A DNA stretch of 64,000 nt from Linnemannia hyalina (Eukaryota > Mortierellomycota > Mortierellomycetes > Mortierellales > Mortierellaceae). The notes under the pieces are model-generated. The model had not been told where the DNA came from. It was given only the letters and a program-made list of their open reading frames with translations, and searched no databases. The first letter of the stretch is position 1. Every line of letters starts with the position of its first letter. Below are positions 32,337 to 43,860 of the stretch, piece by piece. The position numbers and the translations under genes are program-made. The stretch is taken from the NCBI GenBank assembly GCA_019671135.1, contig JAHRHY010000029.1:213858-277857 (forward strand), read 5' to 3'.

Positions 32337-32690
32337 AAATCACCACATATTGTTACAAAAAGATGTGGTGGCTAGGCAGTGGCGGCGATGCCTTAGGTTA
32401 GCAGTCATATTCTTTAGTAGACATAGTATTAGTAGTGCGCCGAGCCCTCTTGTCTGCTCTTGGTCCTTTTACACGTCACTTCTTGGACGAGAGCTGTATT
32501 GACAAGAGTTTCGCTGGCGCGCTGCAGTGTATCGTTTTGTGTGATTCTTTTTAGGACGTTATTATCACTTTCCCCCTCTCCAACCTACAACCCCCCTTTC
32601 CCCCCCGTACCAATTGAGGACTTAACAGCGGTCCTACAACTCTGGCCGTCGACCTTCTCCCCTGAGTAACAATATTGTCAGGATTCCTTG
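32337..32690 (-). repeat. Right copy of the inverted dispersed repeat
   Basis: Inverted relative to 27709-28125 and lacking the internal duplication of that copy. Together they flank about 4.2 kb that includes the ATP-grasp-like gene and the coding remnant at 28.2-29.1 kb. Confidence 0.8.
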
Positions 32691-33390
32691 CTTCCCCTTA
32701 AGTATGTCCGCCTGTAGTCTGTCTGGCCACCACATCCCCTACTTTAGTCTAGGATCCAGAGCCCAGGTACGGTCCGGCCCGCCTGGCCGGCTCCCCTAGG
32801 CCCGACAGCCCCGACCCAGGAAGCTCTCCTGAGGCTCTGATGCTCTGCCGATCCCGCGACCACGATCCTCCTGGACTTTGGCCGAACCGCACCTCTATAT
32901 AATAGCTAATTTAGGAAGTCAAGCATCTCGTGGCTCAAAGCAGAGTGAGCGATGCCAGCTTGAGCCACGATAATTCCATTCAAAGGGCCTTGTTGGAGCT
33001 CGATTTGCTGTTCGAGATGCGCGCATGAACTGTTAACCAGCTGGTCAATTATAGACGAGGCCAAGTGGGCGAGAAAAAAAGAGAAGCCACAACCACAGCC
33101 ACGTAGTGATGGATTTAATGTAGTCATCTCAGCTATTACTGTCGTTTTTGTTAAGAAAATAATCATATTTACGGCGTAGGTGTAAACGAGAGAGAAAGCT
33201 TTTGCTTAAGATTGAAAGTATTGTCTAGTATAGGAAGATGAAAGGATAGGAAGAGATAAAGGAACGTAAAAGTACAAGTACAGGACTTGATATACCTTGG
33301 GGTACCTGTTGGAAAGGCAAAAGTTATCTTCTCTCTCTCACTCCAAAACAAGTAAGGAAAAAAAAAAAAAAAAAAATACCACAGCACATA
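32691..33390. other. Intergenic stretch, nothing recognised
   Basis: Contains a GC-rich stretch at 32760-32890 and a poly-A/poly-C junction at 33358-33415. No gene supported. Confidence 0.4.
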
Positions 33391-33951
33391 GTATTCCTAT
33401 GTGGCCCCCCCCCCCACCATAGTACTGACTCGTGCCATCGACTGTTTAACTTCGCAGATCGGACGGGATGCGGTGGGTTTAGTTGTATATGGCCGTAGCT
33501 TAGAGTTATGTATTTTTCAATCAGCATATGTATGAGTGGACCAGTAGCTAGTGCGGTCAGAGAGACAAAAAGCCCAAGTCGAAAAAACAGCTGGAGTTCT
33601 GGACTTTTTGCTCGCTATGTGTATGAGTGAGCCCATAGCTAGTGCGGCGACGGAGTTCCGGACGTTTTCGCTCGCTGTGTGTATGAATAGATGTAGAAGT
33701 AGTGCAGTGAGAGAGGCAGAAGATTCGAAGAGCCAAACAAAAAAGAACTACAAGTCCCCGGGCAAGTAGAATCACAGGCAAAAAAGCAGCAAAAATGAGA
33801 AAAGTGCGTGCGCGGGCGGTGTAAAAAAGAGATCGAAAGAAGAACTAGACTACAGTTCTTTTTACGCATATGTTCTAATGCCCTTAAACATAGCAGTAGA
33901 AAAGAAAAAAAAGAAAGGGTAGAAAGAGAGAGAGGAAATGTTGTTCTTTCG
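33391..33951 (-). repeat. rDNA spacer-like repeat, copy B
   Basis: Direct copy of 23640-24241 with few differences, again directly after a 28S 3' fragment on the minus strand. Confidence 0.65.
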
Positions 33952-34524
33952 AACAAATCTATAGAACAATGGGCTTAATCTCAGTAGATCGTAGCAACAA
34001 GGCTACTCTACTGCCTACTGCTTACAATACCCCGTTCAATTAAAGTCGTCTACAATGGATTCATCTCTTCTAATATTTGAAATTAACACTAGCAGGAACT
34101 TCACAAAGCCTTTCCGCTCTGCAAGAAAACCGCGCATAGTATGATTCAGGAAACCCCCGACGGGAGTCTCTATTCGTATTCAACTAAAAATCGGAAAAGG
34201 CGGTAATCGTCGCGTTCTAGCACGGGTTCTGACTTAGAGGCGTTCAGCCATAACCCAACGGATGATAGCTTCGGGCCATTGCCTTCTCAGGCAGGCCCAA
34301 ACACCAATTATTCAAATGAACGGTTCCTCTCGTACTAAGTTCAATTACTATTGCAACAACATTTCATCAGTAGGGTAAAGCTAACCTGTCTCACGACGGT
34401 CTAGTGGGTGAACAATCCAACGTTTACTGAATTCTGCTTCAGTATGATAGGAAGAGCCGAGATTGAAGGATCAAAAAGCAACGTCGCTATGAACGCTTGG
34501 CTGCCACAAGCCAGTTATCTAGCT
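33952..34524 (-). rRNA. 28S rRNA 3' fragment, copy B
   Basis: A longer piece than copy A. On the minus strand it includes the region up to CCAGTTATC (complement) near 34524, the sarcin-ricin loop (AGTACGAGAGGAACCG on the minus strand, 34322-34337) and the terminal GATTAAGCCC block near 33978. Compared with the near-universal sequence, about 25-30 bases are missing near 34403 (after the GACGGTCTA complement), so it is not a functional rRNA end. It could come from an rDNA array or a transposed fragment. Confidence 0.85.
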
Positions 34525-34540
34525 GTATGGCAATCTGGTC

Positions 34541-34930
34541 TTTCAGCGTCTCTCCCCTTTTTTCTGCATTCCCATTTTTTTTCCCTTTTTTCCCTTTTTT
34601 TCCTTTCGTTGACTTCTTTTTTTCCGTCCCTCCCCTGACGTCTCTTTCCTTTGCTGTCTCCTTGGCTTTTTTTCTGCCCCATCTTCCTTTGCTCCGCCCC
34701 GCCCCATCTTCCTTTTCTCTGTCCCATCTCTCTACCCTGTCTCCTTGACTATATTTCTCTGCTACGTCTCTCCGCTTGTTTTCTTGCCTGGTGCCCTTGC
34801 CTTTTTTTTCTCTGCCCCGTCTCCTTGATATTTTATCTCCCACCCTCCTCTTGGATTCGTTTTTTGTCCTCCCCTCCCCTGAATCTTTCCCCTCTGTACC
34901 ACCTTCATTTGCTTTAGTCTTTGCGATGCT
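34541..34930. other. Strand-biased polypyrimidine tract
   Basis: About 390 bases of almost pure C/T on the plus strand. The minus strand gives a Lys/Glu/Arg-rich open frame, which I regard as an artefact of composition. Confidence 0.7.
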
Positions 34931-35376
34931 CTTGGCGTCTAATCTCTTGTGGGCAGTTGCTTGATCGTTGTCCATAGCCATCATTTGAACCCGGTGCATA
35001 TTCTGCGTTGTCCCTAGGTGCAGTCTCTTGATGTAGTCCTTGAATATTATCCTCCGATTCTAGATGCAATCCTCCGATGCGGTCTCTTTAAGCTATCATC
35101 TGATGCTGTCTCTAGTATTGTCTATGGTGTCGTCTCTGGGAGTTGTCGCTGGTGTGGTTCTTCCCCAGTATCCTTTGGTCTGTTGGCTTTCCTCCTGTAT
35201 TCAGAACCTAGAACTTTTCGGCATGCCCTTGGCTTTTTTATCTTCCCCTCGAGCCCTTGTTGTTTGTCCTCCGTTCTTGTTGCATATCTTTGACACACCA
35301 GTCTTTTGCTTTTGCGCTGTTCTTCAGCACCCGTCCCGCCCTTCCATCATGTGATTTATAGGCTACGCTGTTACTG

Positions 35377-35385
35377 TATATAAAG
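35377..35385 (+). promoter_or_regulatory. TATA box before the cysteine-rich secreted protein
   Basis: TATATAAAG. A plausible leader intron follows, from AAG|GTAAACG near 35488 to AAAATAG near 35770, bringing the start codon to the exon edge. Confidence 0.45.
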
Positions 35386-35779
35386 ACTTCATTCTCAACT
35401 CTTCAAATCGTTCGCTTTTTCCTCAGCACTCAATTTCATCTCCCACCGACGCTTGCCTTTTTCTCATTACTATCCACACGCACCCAAGGTAAACGATCTT
35501 CTGGTAGTCTATTGCTATTTGGCGGCCTCAACTTGTCTTCCATGAATTTTATCTCACATGCATGTTACGTTTTCCTGCTCATTCAAAAGCAACGCTGAAT
35601 GAATCGTTGGAGGGACTCTCATCTGACTCGCACAAGAACCAATACTTAAATTCCACACGTTAAGAGACTATCCGACAGTTTCCAAACAGGTACGGTGATC
35701 TGAAAGCTTTCAAATATCTGGTTACATATTTCTCATACGGTAACATACCTATCCGTACGTCTAAAATAGGTTTTCCGTT

Positions 35780-36007
35780 ATGATGCTTACATGTGGACTA
35801 CTTCTGTTATTTGCCTCAGTGGCATGTGCTATTCCTTTTGAACTTGTTTTTGAACTTTGCCCCAGTACTAATCAAGTAAGGCCAAACCCGTGTGCCAGGC
35901 CGGTGTGTCACCCGGGAGTTGCCTGTCCGCAGTTTATATCATGTCCGCCATGTGCTTGTGTCCCCGGTTTTGTGGAAAACGCCTCTGGCGAACGTGTGTC
36001 ATCTTAA
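35780..36007 (+). CDS. Small secreted cysteine-rich protein, TIL-like
   Basis: 75 residues. MMLTCGLLLLFASVACA is a clear signal peptide. The mature part has seven Cys with Pro-rich spacing (ELCPSTNQ, NPCARPVCHPGVACPQ, ISCPPCACVPGFVENASGER). The CxC-PGF-x-NASGE ending resembles a trypsin-inhibitor-like (TIL) cysteine-rich domain, which inhibits secreted proteases, but the final Cys of that domain is not present. I am confident of a secreted cysteine-rich protein and less so of the inhibitor role. An in-frame upstream ATG adds only one residue. Confidence 0.65.
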   Translation: MMLTCGLLLLFASVACAIPFELVFELCPSTNQVRPNPCARPVCHPGVACPQFISCPPCACVPGFVENASGERVSS

Positions 36008-36305
36008 CCGGGTTACAAACCAGATACAGTTTAACACAGAACAACGCCTCCGCGGCATATCTCTCCTCATCAGTAAGATAGCTTAATGGAATACACAGAT
36101 ACTAGCAGTGTTAAATTGAAGACATGAGCCAAATTCAAATCATGTAACTGTCAGGAAAAAAGAGATGAAACGTTATTAAGATGGAGATGTGAACTAAAAT
36201 TATGGTGTAAAATTGTCTCGATGTTTCTATTGATCACCTACTGTATGACCAAAGGTCGACGTCGATGAGAGAGTGATTTTACATGTAAAGAGCGGACACT
36301 GCTCC

Positions 36306-38108
36306 TCAGTCCTCCTCCTTCTCCCCTTCCTCCTTCTCCGCATCGATAGGGGGAGAAGTCCCATCGGTGGCGCCGCGCTGCAAAAGCAATCGTCGATTAG
36401 CGTCGCTGAGACCAGTAGTATTGGTTATCGCTGCTCCTGTGGCGGTGAAGATGTCAGGTCCTGCGCTCCAATGCAACTGCATCGACACGTTACTCGATCC
36501 GTTCTGCACTCTCCTTTTGAGACTCTGCTTGTTAGTCTCCTTGGATGCCCTCAAGCCAGTAGCTGATGGCGCCTGGTCCGACTTCCGCTTGCCTTTGCTA
36601 TCCGTAGTGTCAGTGGTGGAGGGGTCGTTGTTGGAGTCTGACATCTCCTTAAGTGCTTTCCACGTGAGTTGCTTGGCCCATGCAGGAGGCTCATGGCTCA
36701 CTTTTTCCTGATGTCGCTTGAAAGAGTACTGTTGGCTGTGTAGGGATGTCCGTGTCCTAGGCAATGCTGGATGGCCTTGGTTTTCGAGATCCGAAGAAGT
36801 AGAAGTGGGTTCCTGGGCGATGCCGGGCTGATGCTGTGAAGGGGTTCCAGAGGCCTTGGAGATCTGTCTTGGCGACTCCACAGACACAGTACGGTAGCGA
36901 TTCCACGACCTTGGCGCCCGCAGGCGTACAATCTCGTCACTGGTAGCTCTATTATTATTAATCGTATAAATGATGTAATGAGGTACAATTCACAGTCTTT
37001 GTAAACTATGAATAAAATTACCTCTGCGTGCGGACGCGTTTGAGCTCGTTGTGCCGAGTACATAGATCCTTGAAGTTAAGACGCAGTTGTCCATACAGGA
37101 TCTGAGCATCTGATGTGGAATCGACACTGTCAAGTTTTGTTTGCCGCTTGTCGATAAATACGCGAATAGAGTCTTCAAACTCCTTATTGTCCTTGTTTTT
37201 GGAAACGACTCGAGAGTTCGCTAGATAGCCGTGCACCACCTCCGTTGGGTCTATATAAGAAAAAGGAAAAGCATTAAACCCAGTTAGTACCCACTGTAAA
37301 GACTGCCAAGAATATCCAGACCTGGAAATAGAATCATATCCGATCGTTACCTAAGCTGTCGATGAACCAGATAATAGAGAAATTAGTGACCGTACCAAGA
37401 TAATGAATATTCTTGTTGGAGTCATTTCTTGAAACTATAGCAAGCGCGGTGAGCTGAGCGCGGGTGATGCCGAGGGCCAAGGGATGGAGTAGACCAGGGT
37501 CATGCCGTTTGAAACGGGGCGCCACAAAGTCACGATGGATTCATAGGCCAGCATGTCCGAGTCGCAGGTGATGATGTCGCCAGGGTTTGCGTCGATCGCG
37601 ATTGCCAAGTCAGCCTCTGTAGCCGCAACCCTGACTGTCCAGTGTCGTTCCGCCATATAGTCCGTGAAGCTCCTCCGGCTCTCCATCGACCAGTAGAAAG
37701 AGGAGACTATACCTGAGCGGACGTTCGCGTTTCTCGGGGGTTGGTTGTTGTCGATGCGTGATTCGAGAGTGGCCAAGCTTGTTGCTATTTGTTCCAGTGC
37801 TTTCTCTCGCCGTTTTTAGCGCTCGGCCGAGACAGCGGCCGCGGTCTCGGTCTTTTCCTTGGCCGGGTCCCCATCAATGTAAAGAGTAATGTCAGCGCCG
37901 TTCCGAACCGACTGACCTCCTTTTCCAGACTGCGGTGGGCGGCGTGTTGTGACATGTGGAGTAAGAGTTCCTGATGACTATAGCACGACCCAAGAACATC
38001 CAGTCGCCGTCGACTGCTGGTGATGATTGTCGCGAGGATTGATCAGTAAAGTTGGATATGTATGTAGTCCTTGCGTCGAATGAAAGGATAGCAGTTGAAT
38101 AGTCCCAT
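36306..38108 (-). pseudogene. XPG-Fanzor family copy 3, truncated after the linker
   Basis: The ATG at 38108 begins MGLFNCYPFIRRKDY, and a TAG soon follows. Later pieces match the family: LLYIDGDPAKEKTETA, VSSFYWSMESRRSFTDYMAE, AATEADLAIAIDANPGD, ITCDSDMLAYESIV, then after a frame break LGITRAQLTALAIVSRND. After an intron comes VVHGYLANSRVVSKNKDN-like sequence (37239-37018, exon 2 equivalent), and after another, ATSDEIVRLRAPRSWNRYRT (linker). The frame then ends after an acidic stretch at 36306. No RuvC half follows. Two introns are at the same places as in copies 1 and 2. Several stops make it non-functional. Confidence 0.65.
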
Positions 38109-38235
38109 GGTGAAGGATGGTACATGTGATGGAGGTAATGGATGTGTCGTGACAGGAGAAAGGACCAGTAAATAGACAAACGGTGTCAAAGGAGTGCCTC
38201 GCGTCGATTTTTGGTGTATCAATTGACAGCACAAG

Positions 38236-38251
38236 TCGATCCATATTAGGA
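38236..38251 (-). promoter_or_regulatory. Shared upstream motif, copy 3
   Basis: Same 16 bases as 15946-15961, about 130 bases before the start codon of copy 3. Confidence 0.45.
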
Positions 38252-38639
38252 TAATTTTCCTCTGTGATGACAGAGTAATGACGTTAACACCAAAGTGACA
38301 ACGTCACTCGTTGCGTGATCGTCACCAAAGGACGCTAAACAGTACTTTCGCTCGCCAGCAAGTCAACCCCTGGACTCTCGGTAAGTGAGCATCAACAATC
38401 ACTCTTCTCCTTCCTCCTTCCTGGTTTGAAGCGGGAAGCTTACCACCATGCCTTCTTGCATTGTAAAGACAAATGGTGAGGCGTCTCTATCCGGCGGTAG
38501 CGTTGGAATCATTTATATGGAGACTCCTTTTGTGGATTCTGTAGAAAGTATTCCAACACTGCAGAGTTTTCGTGACCATCAGTCCGCTCAATCATCAGCA
38601 ACTAACAACTTCAACCCTCTCGTTATCTGTAGATCGACA

Positions 38640-41164
38640 ATGGACGGCCTTCCACCCGAATTTCTTCGCTTGATGCAGCAAGCCATGGCCAACAGCAACA
38701 GCCAAGCCGCCGCCAATGGCTCGGCGGGGTCAAGCCCTTTGGACATCCCAAGCTCGCTTTTCGGCAATATATCTCTGCCGAAGCCATCTTCCTTTCCTAC
38801 CCCTGACGAGGTCCGCAAGGAAGCCCGCAAGCGAGTGACAAAAATATTCAAGGATTGGACCCTCCTGAATCACATTGTGCAACGGCAGGAGGCTACGATC
38901 CAGAAGAGATGGCTCAAGAAGACTCGAGAACAGCGCAAGAACACCTGCTCTCGGCATGGCCGAACATGTCCGCTTCACATCGTCCCGACATGGAGGCATT
39001 CCTCCGAGAGAAATCAAGGAGCGCCACAGCATTCAGGGAGGCATATCTATGGCCACATATCAACCAGGAGGACCTTCTCAAGCCCAAGTTGTTCCTCATC
39101 TTTCTCAACGCGCGGGCCCGTAACTTTCCATCAGCCTTTTCAGCAGCCGATCACGAGTCGTTCAGGTTCGCCACCACAAGTAGGAAGGTTACTGCAGCCT
39201 TTCTCAACGAATACACGATGATGTTCACGGGAAGAAATACGCCAGAAACATATGGACAGTTGTACTCCTGGGACGACCATACCGATGCGGCGTCGTGGCT
39301 ATTCTCTCAGCGAGGTGTGCATCCTGGGTACGGCCTCCAGGTTCTCGAGATTCAGGAGCGTGTCTATCACTTTCTCCTGGAGTGTTGCTTGCAGATTCTG
39401 CATGACATGCCACGCGAATCCCTGATGGTCGATGATATTCCGATCGAGCCGGAACCGCCAGCGTTGTCCATTGCCGAAGGTCGCTCGAACTCCCTGGCTG
39501 CGGTCGCTGCAATCACTCCGTACCGCCTGCCCGCCAGTCTTAATCTCACCCGTCTGCAAGATCTTGTCGCCGCTAAACGGTCCGCCACGGAGGATCACAT
39601 TTGGTCATTACGGGAGGATCCCAGTTATTTTACGGATTTCGTTCTGGATATGAAGGAGCATCGACAAGAACTTCTTCCGGATACCAAAGGACGACAGCAC
39701 TCCTTGATGAGGCCTTATCCAAGCAAGCGCTTCTGGGATCGTGTAGCAGGGGGCGTGATCACTGAAGCATACTTCTACCTCGAGATTTGGGACGATTTGC
39801 ATTCTCTGATCGGCAAGGTCATGTCCCTCCAACAAAAGCATGAAGGCGCTATCAAATACGACGATGATCTTCCGAACGAGCTTCTGGAGGCCTTTTTGGA
39901 ACTGGATTTCAGTCTGAGCCAATACGCCAAGGGACCGATTCAAGCTCTCAAGACAATTGTCGTTGCTTCTCCCCCTTTACGAGCCTCCTTTGTCCGCCTG
40001 CCAGAGGAGGGAAACAGCAGCATCATCCAAGTGGTGCAAAAGCCGGGATCAACCTGGGACAAGACTCAGAGTCGTCTAATGTGGCTCTTCCAGACTCTGT
40101 GGGACGAGCAGCAGAGACACCTCTGTGGTCTACATCCCATCCTAGATGAGATGGAGCGTTTGGTAGAGAACGACCCCAAGGCCAGGAACCTCTTCTCCTC
40201 TCGAGTCGCGAGCATGGTTGCGGATTTATCGCTTATTTCAGAGTGCCAGCATCAGATCTCCCTCTACCAACCTTGGGCATCCTCCTTTGAAGCCGAGGCA
40301 CTCCCCTGTCAGGACGAATTGAAGGCCAAATATATTCAACGGACCAGTAGGATGCAGGAACTCGACATTGCACTCAAACAAACCTCATTGGCCGATGCAG
40401 ATCCTTCGGACGGCAAGTTTTTCTACCCCGTTGAGAAGCGCAGGACAAAGGAGAATACGGAGGCGTTGCAGAAGGCGGAGAGAACTCTCGATACGTTCTG
40501 GGAGAAGCTGGACAAATATATCTTGCAGAAAATCGACGTATCGCGCCATGGGACATTGATGCACTTGTTATCGGACCACCGTATCCTGTACAGAACTCCT
40601 GACTGGGTCCAGCCTGATCCTGCCTTGCCGCCGACAGACCCCCGGAAGGAGAATAGATTGGAGGAAAATGGCAAGCCCCTATCCCGACTCTTTTTCGACA
40701 ACGAGCATACACAGAGCAAGGTTGACTCCGGAGGCAAGTCACCCCAAAAAATCAAGGTCAAGACTCGAGGTGTCGCTCTCACCACTCCCTCGCCCGATGA
40801 GCCATCGCGTCCTCCAGGCGCTCCGCAGTCTGTCGATACCCAGCCCACGTTCACGGTGGACAAACGCGCCCTGAAAGTCTTTTCAACTCTTTTCTACCAG
40901 CCCTCTAACAATGCCCAGCCTGATGAAATCCCCTGGAACGATTTCTTGCATGCAATGAGCGCGACAGGATTTGCGATCGAGAAACTATATGGCTCAGTCT
41001 GGCATTTCATGCCTTCCAAGTTGGATGTGGAGCGCAGCATCCAGTTCCACGAACCCCATCCCACTAGCAAGATTCCCTTCAAGACCGCAAGGAGATTCGG
41101 AAGGCGGCTGTTTAGAGCGTACGGATGGCGTGGAGATATGTTCAAGCAGGTGGATGCAAAGTAG
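38640..41164 (+). CDS. Large helical protein with HicA-like C-terminal domain
   Basis: The ATG at 38640 (MDGLPPEFLRLMQQAMANSN) follows a leader intron (GTAAGTGAG near 38381 to TCTGTAG near 38632). The first part, to about residue 100, ends in an IQKRWLKKTREQR stretch. The frame then changes by one base near 38940, and the rest (LLSAWPNMSASHRPDMEAFL onward) runs open to the TAG at 41162-41164. The long middle is helical with no known motif. The last 90 residues (IPWNDFLHAMSATGFAIEKL, then GSVWHFMPS and IQFHEPHPTSKIP) resemble the double-stranded RNA-binding-like HicA fold, found in bacterial mRNA interferases and as a domain in many fungal proteins. The usual catalytic His after GS is Val here, so interferase activity is doubtful. 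The frame break means a pseudogene or a sequence error. Confidence 0.6.
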
Positions 41165-43413
41165 AAAAAATAAATAACTTAATCGACGAATACTAGTCCT
41201 TTGTTGTCTCCTTTCGAGAATTACCAGTCTTGATTTTCTTCCTCGTGCAATTGCTCCCCATACCTTGACACTAGTTCGGCCGTTTTGGAGAAGTGGACGA
41301 GTATTCCTGGGCGCCAAAGGAGTATCCTTCTGAAAGCCTTGAAACATTCGTCAGTTCAAGTGGCCCATTCCCAATCAACTCACGTACAATATTGTTTGTC
41401 TTAGGCAAAGGCCATGCGAGATTCGACATGCCTCGGTGTTCAGTGAGATTTCTTGACGGTAACCCGAAAAAATACCCCCTTGTTACGGGGAATCCCGCTT
41501 ACAGTGTTATGTTTATTTCCTGGAGGGTTTCGCGGCTATTGTCTTGTATCCTAGTAAGAAGTTACTCGATATCCTGCTCTCCAAGGATGGGTGGACTTTC
41601 AGTTGATTTTTTAGGCTGCTTTTGTGCCGCTTTGTCATGGTACAACCATGCCCTAATTTGTATGAGGCTAAGGAATAGAACACGTTTAAATAGGACCATG
41701 CGACCAATTCAAAAAAGCTGTTTTTTCGAAAATTCTATGACCATCATCTCTCCCGAGTTTTCCGATAAAACGAAAAGAAAACCACTTCTCCAATACTTTC
41801 GTTCCACCACCATCGCACTCGACCATCACCAACACCATTTACACCACGCCTAAGCAGCATTCTATCGAGCTCAAGCGCCGTGTTGCATCTCAGTATCTGT
41901 TCACTCTCTCCTCATTCACTATGAAGGGTAGTAGTCACCAGTCTATATTATATATTCTCATAGGGCTCAATAAAACATATCAAAAACTCTACACTCCTTC
42001 CCGAGCCCTGCCAGATCGTCACACTTGCTAAATTATCGCGACTACAATGGAGAAGAGATAAGAAACCTCGATGTCCATTACCCCAAGGGTAAGAGGGAAT
42101 AATATGTTATTGTATATGCCAGACGCAAACCAACTGGAGCCCAGAGCCCGAATACAATCATGGACTACGTAAGTTGAATTGTGAATCGCACCTGATGCAC
42201 TCACAACGAATGGAATACGGACCTTATGCCCCTGTAAATGCAGAATCTAGATACGTTTGTCAACAAGCATTGGATGTGTCCTGGGCCCCAGCTAGATTAA
42301 CTCCAGAACCTGCATCCAAGTGCAAAAGGCTTCCTCTCTCCGATCTTAGTATTCTGTAAGTTGACTTGAGGTCGACTTTCAGTTCTCTGTGAAACTGTAA
42401 GCGCTTTCACGGAAAGTAGTATGGTGCATGCACTGTGAAGAATTAAAATTCGTTTTTCTAGATTCTAACTAGCGTTCGAGACAACCATCACGTTGCATGC
42501 AATGCTAGCGATTCGGGACGTACTTTGCATTATCACCAACGTCTTGTTTGCCGTCTTTTCCGGCGTCTTGACGGATCAACTTTGATTGCGTCAAAGACAA
42601 TGAGCGTATCTTGCAGTAGTATGTGTAGCTGTCGAAGGTGGGAGATTCCATGAACTGTGCGACCCGCTGAGCGAGTCAGAATTGTTTCAGCGAAAGAAAC
42701 GGCAGGGATTTAGAGATCAATTTGGTGACTTTTAATTTTGGCGGAAGAGGTACCTGCACTGATCTACTTTTCACCGGATTTGCTCAAAAGTGATCATCGA
42801 AGAGGATGAATTGCATCCGAGCCGAGGTCATGATCAGATTCGAAATGGTTGGCTTCATTAACAGGATTTCAAAAGCAGATGGTGTTTTGATGCATCTTTG
42901 ATCCATTCATCCATGGCCTGATTTGCAGGTTTTTGGATTTTCTTGGATTTGATCAATAAAAGTGGATGAATTGCAGCCAACGTGATCAGATGGTCGGATT
43001 CCACGGTTTCAGTAAGTTCATTAACAAGATTTCGAGATCGGATGGTGTTTGGATCCAACATCCACCGACATCCTCATACTCTTTTGTCCATTCAACCATG
43101 GAACCTTTCCCAGATCACTGTTGCATCGGATCCTAGACCCCTACCGTGATGGCAAGAAAACATAGTCACATTTCTTTATTTTCTATCAATCCTGAATCGC
43201 AAGCGCTGTCCCGTTTTCCACGCACTTTCCTGAACAAATACTTAATAGATATGGTAAAGAGAACGAATATAAAACAAAAAATTACTACAAGTAAACAATC
43301 CAAAAACCTGCATTAATCTATTCGATGAAATTACTCTGGGTGAGTTTATTCGATGTGTTATTCAAGTATGACAATTGTCAAGGGGGTGGTCGGACACAGA
43401 ATAGGCAACAGGT
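41165..43413. other. Long intergenic stretch with degenerate repeats
   Basis: No gene supported. 41882-41990 matches 48412-48500 (GTTGCATCTCAG to GGGCTCAATAAA). Around 42790-42910 and 42955-43060 a segment of about 100 bases is duplicated in diverged form (GGATGAATTGCA..., CATTAACA(G/A)GATTTC, AGATGGTGTTT). Confidence 0.5.
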
Positions 43414-43860
43414 TCACTTCTCAAGGTAAAATGCGTCGGAATCGTCGTATCCAGAGTTGGGACCATCGAAATGGGCACGAACCCTGAACGGTCTGGAAGT
43501 CTGAGTCGGGATGGGATAGCTCTCCAAGACCGGGAACTCGAAACCGCTTTGGTAAAACTTATTGGCAGAGACCGAGCCTACGTGTTCGTTCAAATCCGGC
43601 ATGGCGATAAACTTTTGGATGAAAAAATCGATCTTGGTATCATCCTTGTAAAGAGGGTTCTTCTTCCCATCCTTGAACACGGCCCGAACGTGAAGTAATT
43701 CGTCAACGTGGTAGGTTGCACCGCCACGGGGTTCTTGAATATCAAGCAAAGGCGAGGACGGAGGAAGGCGAGCCAGGACCGTGGTCGAAGACATCGTCAC
43801 CATCATGGCGATGGCACACAGCGCAATGACAAGAGTCTTGGTGAAGGATGGAGTGTACAT
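43414..43860 (-). CDS. Small secreted protein, unknown family
   Basis: 148 residues from ATG 43860. A signal peptide of about 30 residues (MYTPSFTKTLVIALCAIAMM, VTMSSTTVLA) precedes a mature domain without Cys. Its pattern LLDIQEPRGGATYHVDELLH, VRAVFKD, FFIQKFIAMPDLNEHVGSVS, FRVRAHFDGPNSGYDDSDAF resembles an immunoglobulin-like beta sandwich with a conserved last strand. I have seen similar short secreted proteins in Mortierella but know no function. The frame is intact and the codon use is like other host genes. Confidence 0.7.
   Translation of the reverse strand: MYTPSFTKTLVIALCAIAMMVTMSSTTVLARLPPSSPLLDIQEPRGGATYHVDELLHVRAVFKDGKKNPLYKDDTKIDFFIQKFIAMPDLNEHVGSVSANKFYQSGFEFPVLESYPIPTQTSRPFRVRAHFDGPNSGYDDSDAFYLEK

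Noticed and set aside
34487..34999. 170-residue Lys/Glu/Arg-rich minus-strand frame
   Set aside because: It results from the strand-biased polypyrimidine tract; no conserved motif and no start context.
38640..41164. Reading the HicA-like domain as a toxin-antitoxin module
   Set aside because: It is a C-terminal domain of a large eukaryotic protein, lacks the usual catalytic His position, and no HicB-like partner is nearby.
41293..41853. 186-residue plus-strand frame
   Set aside because: Amino-acid composition and lack of any family-like blocks suggest a chance frame in intergenic DNA.
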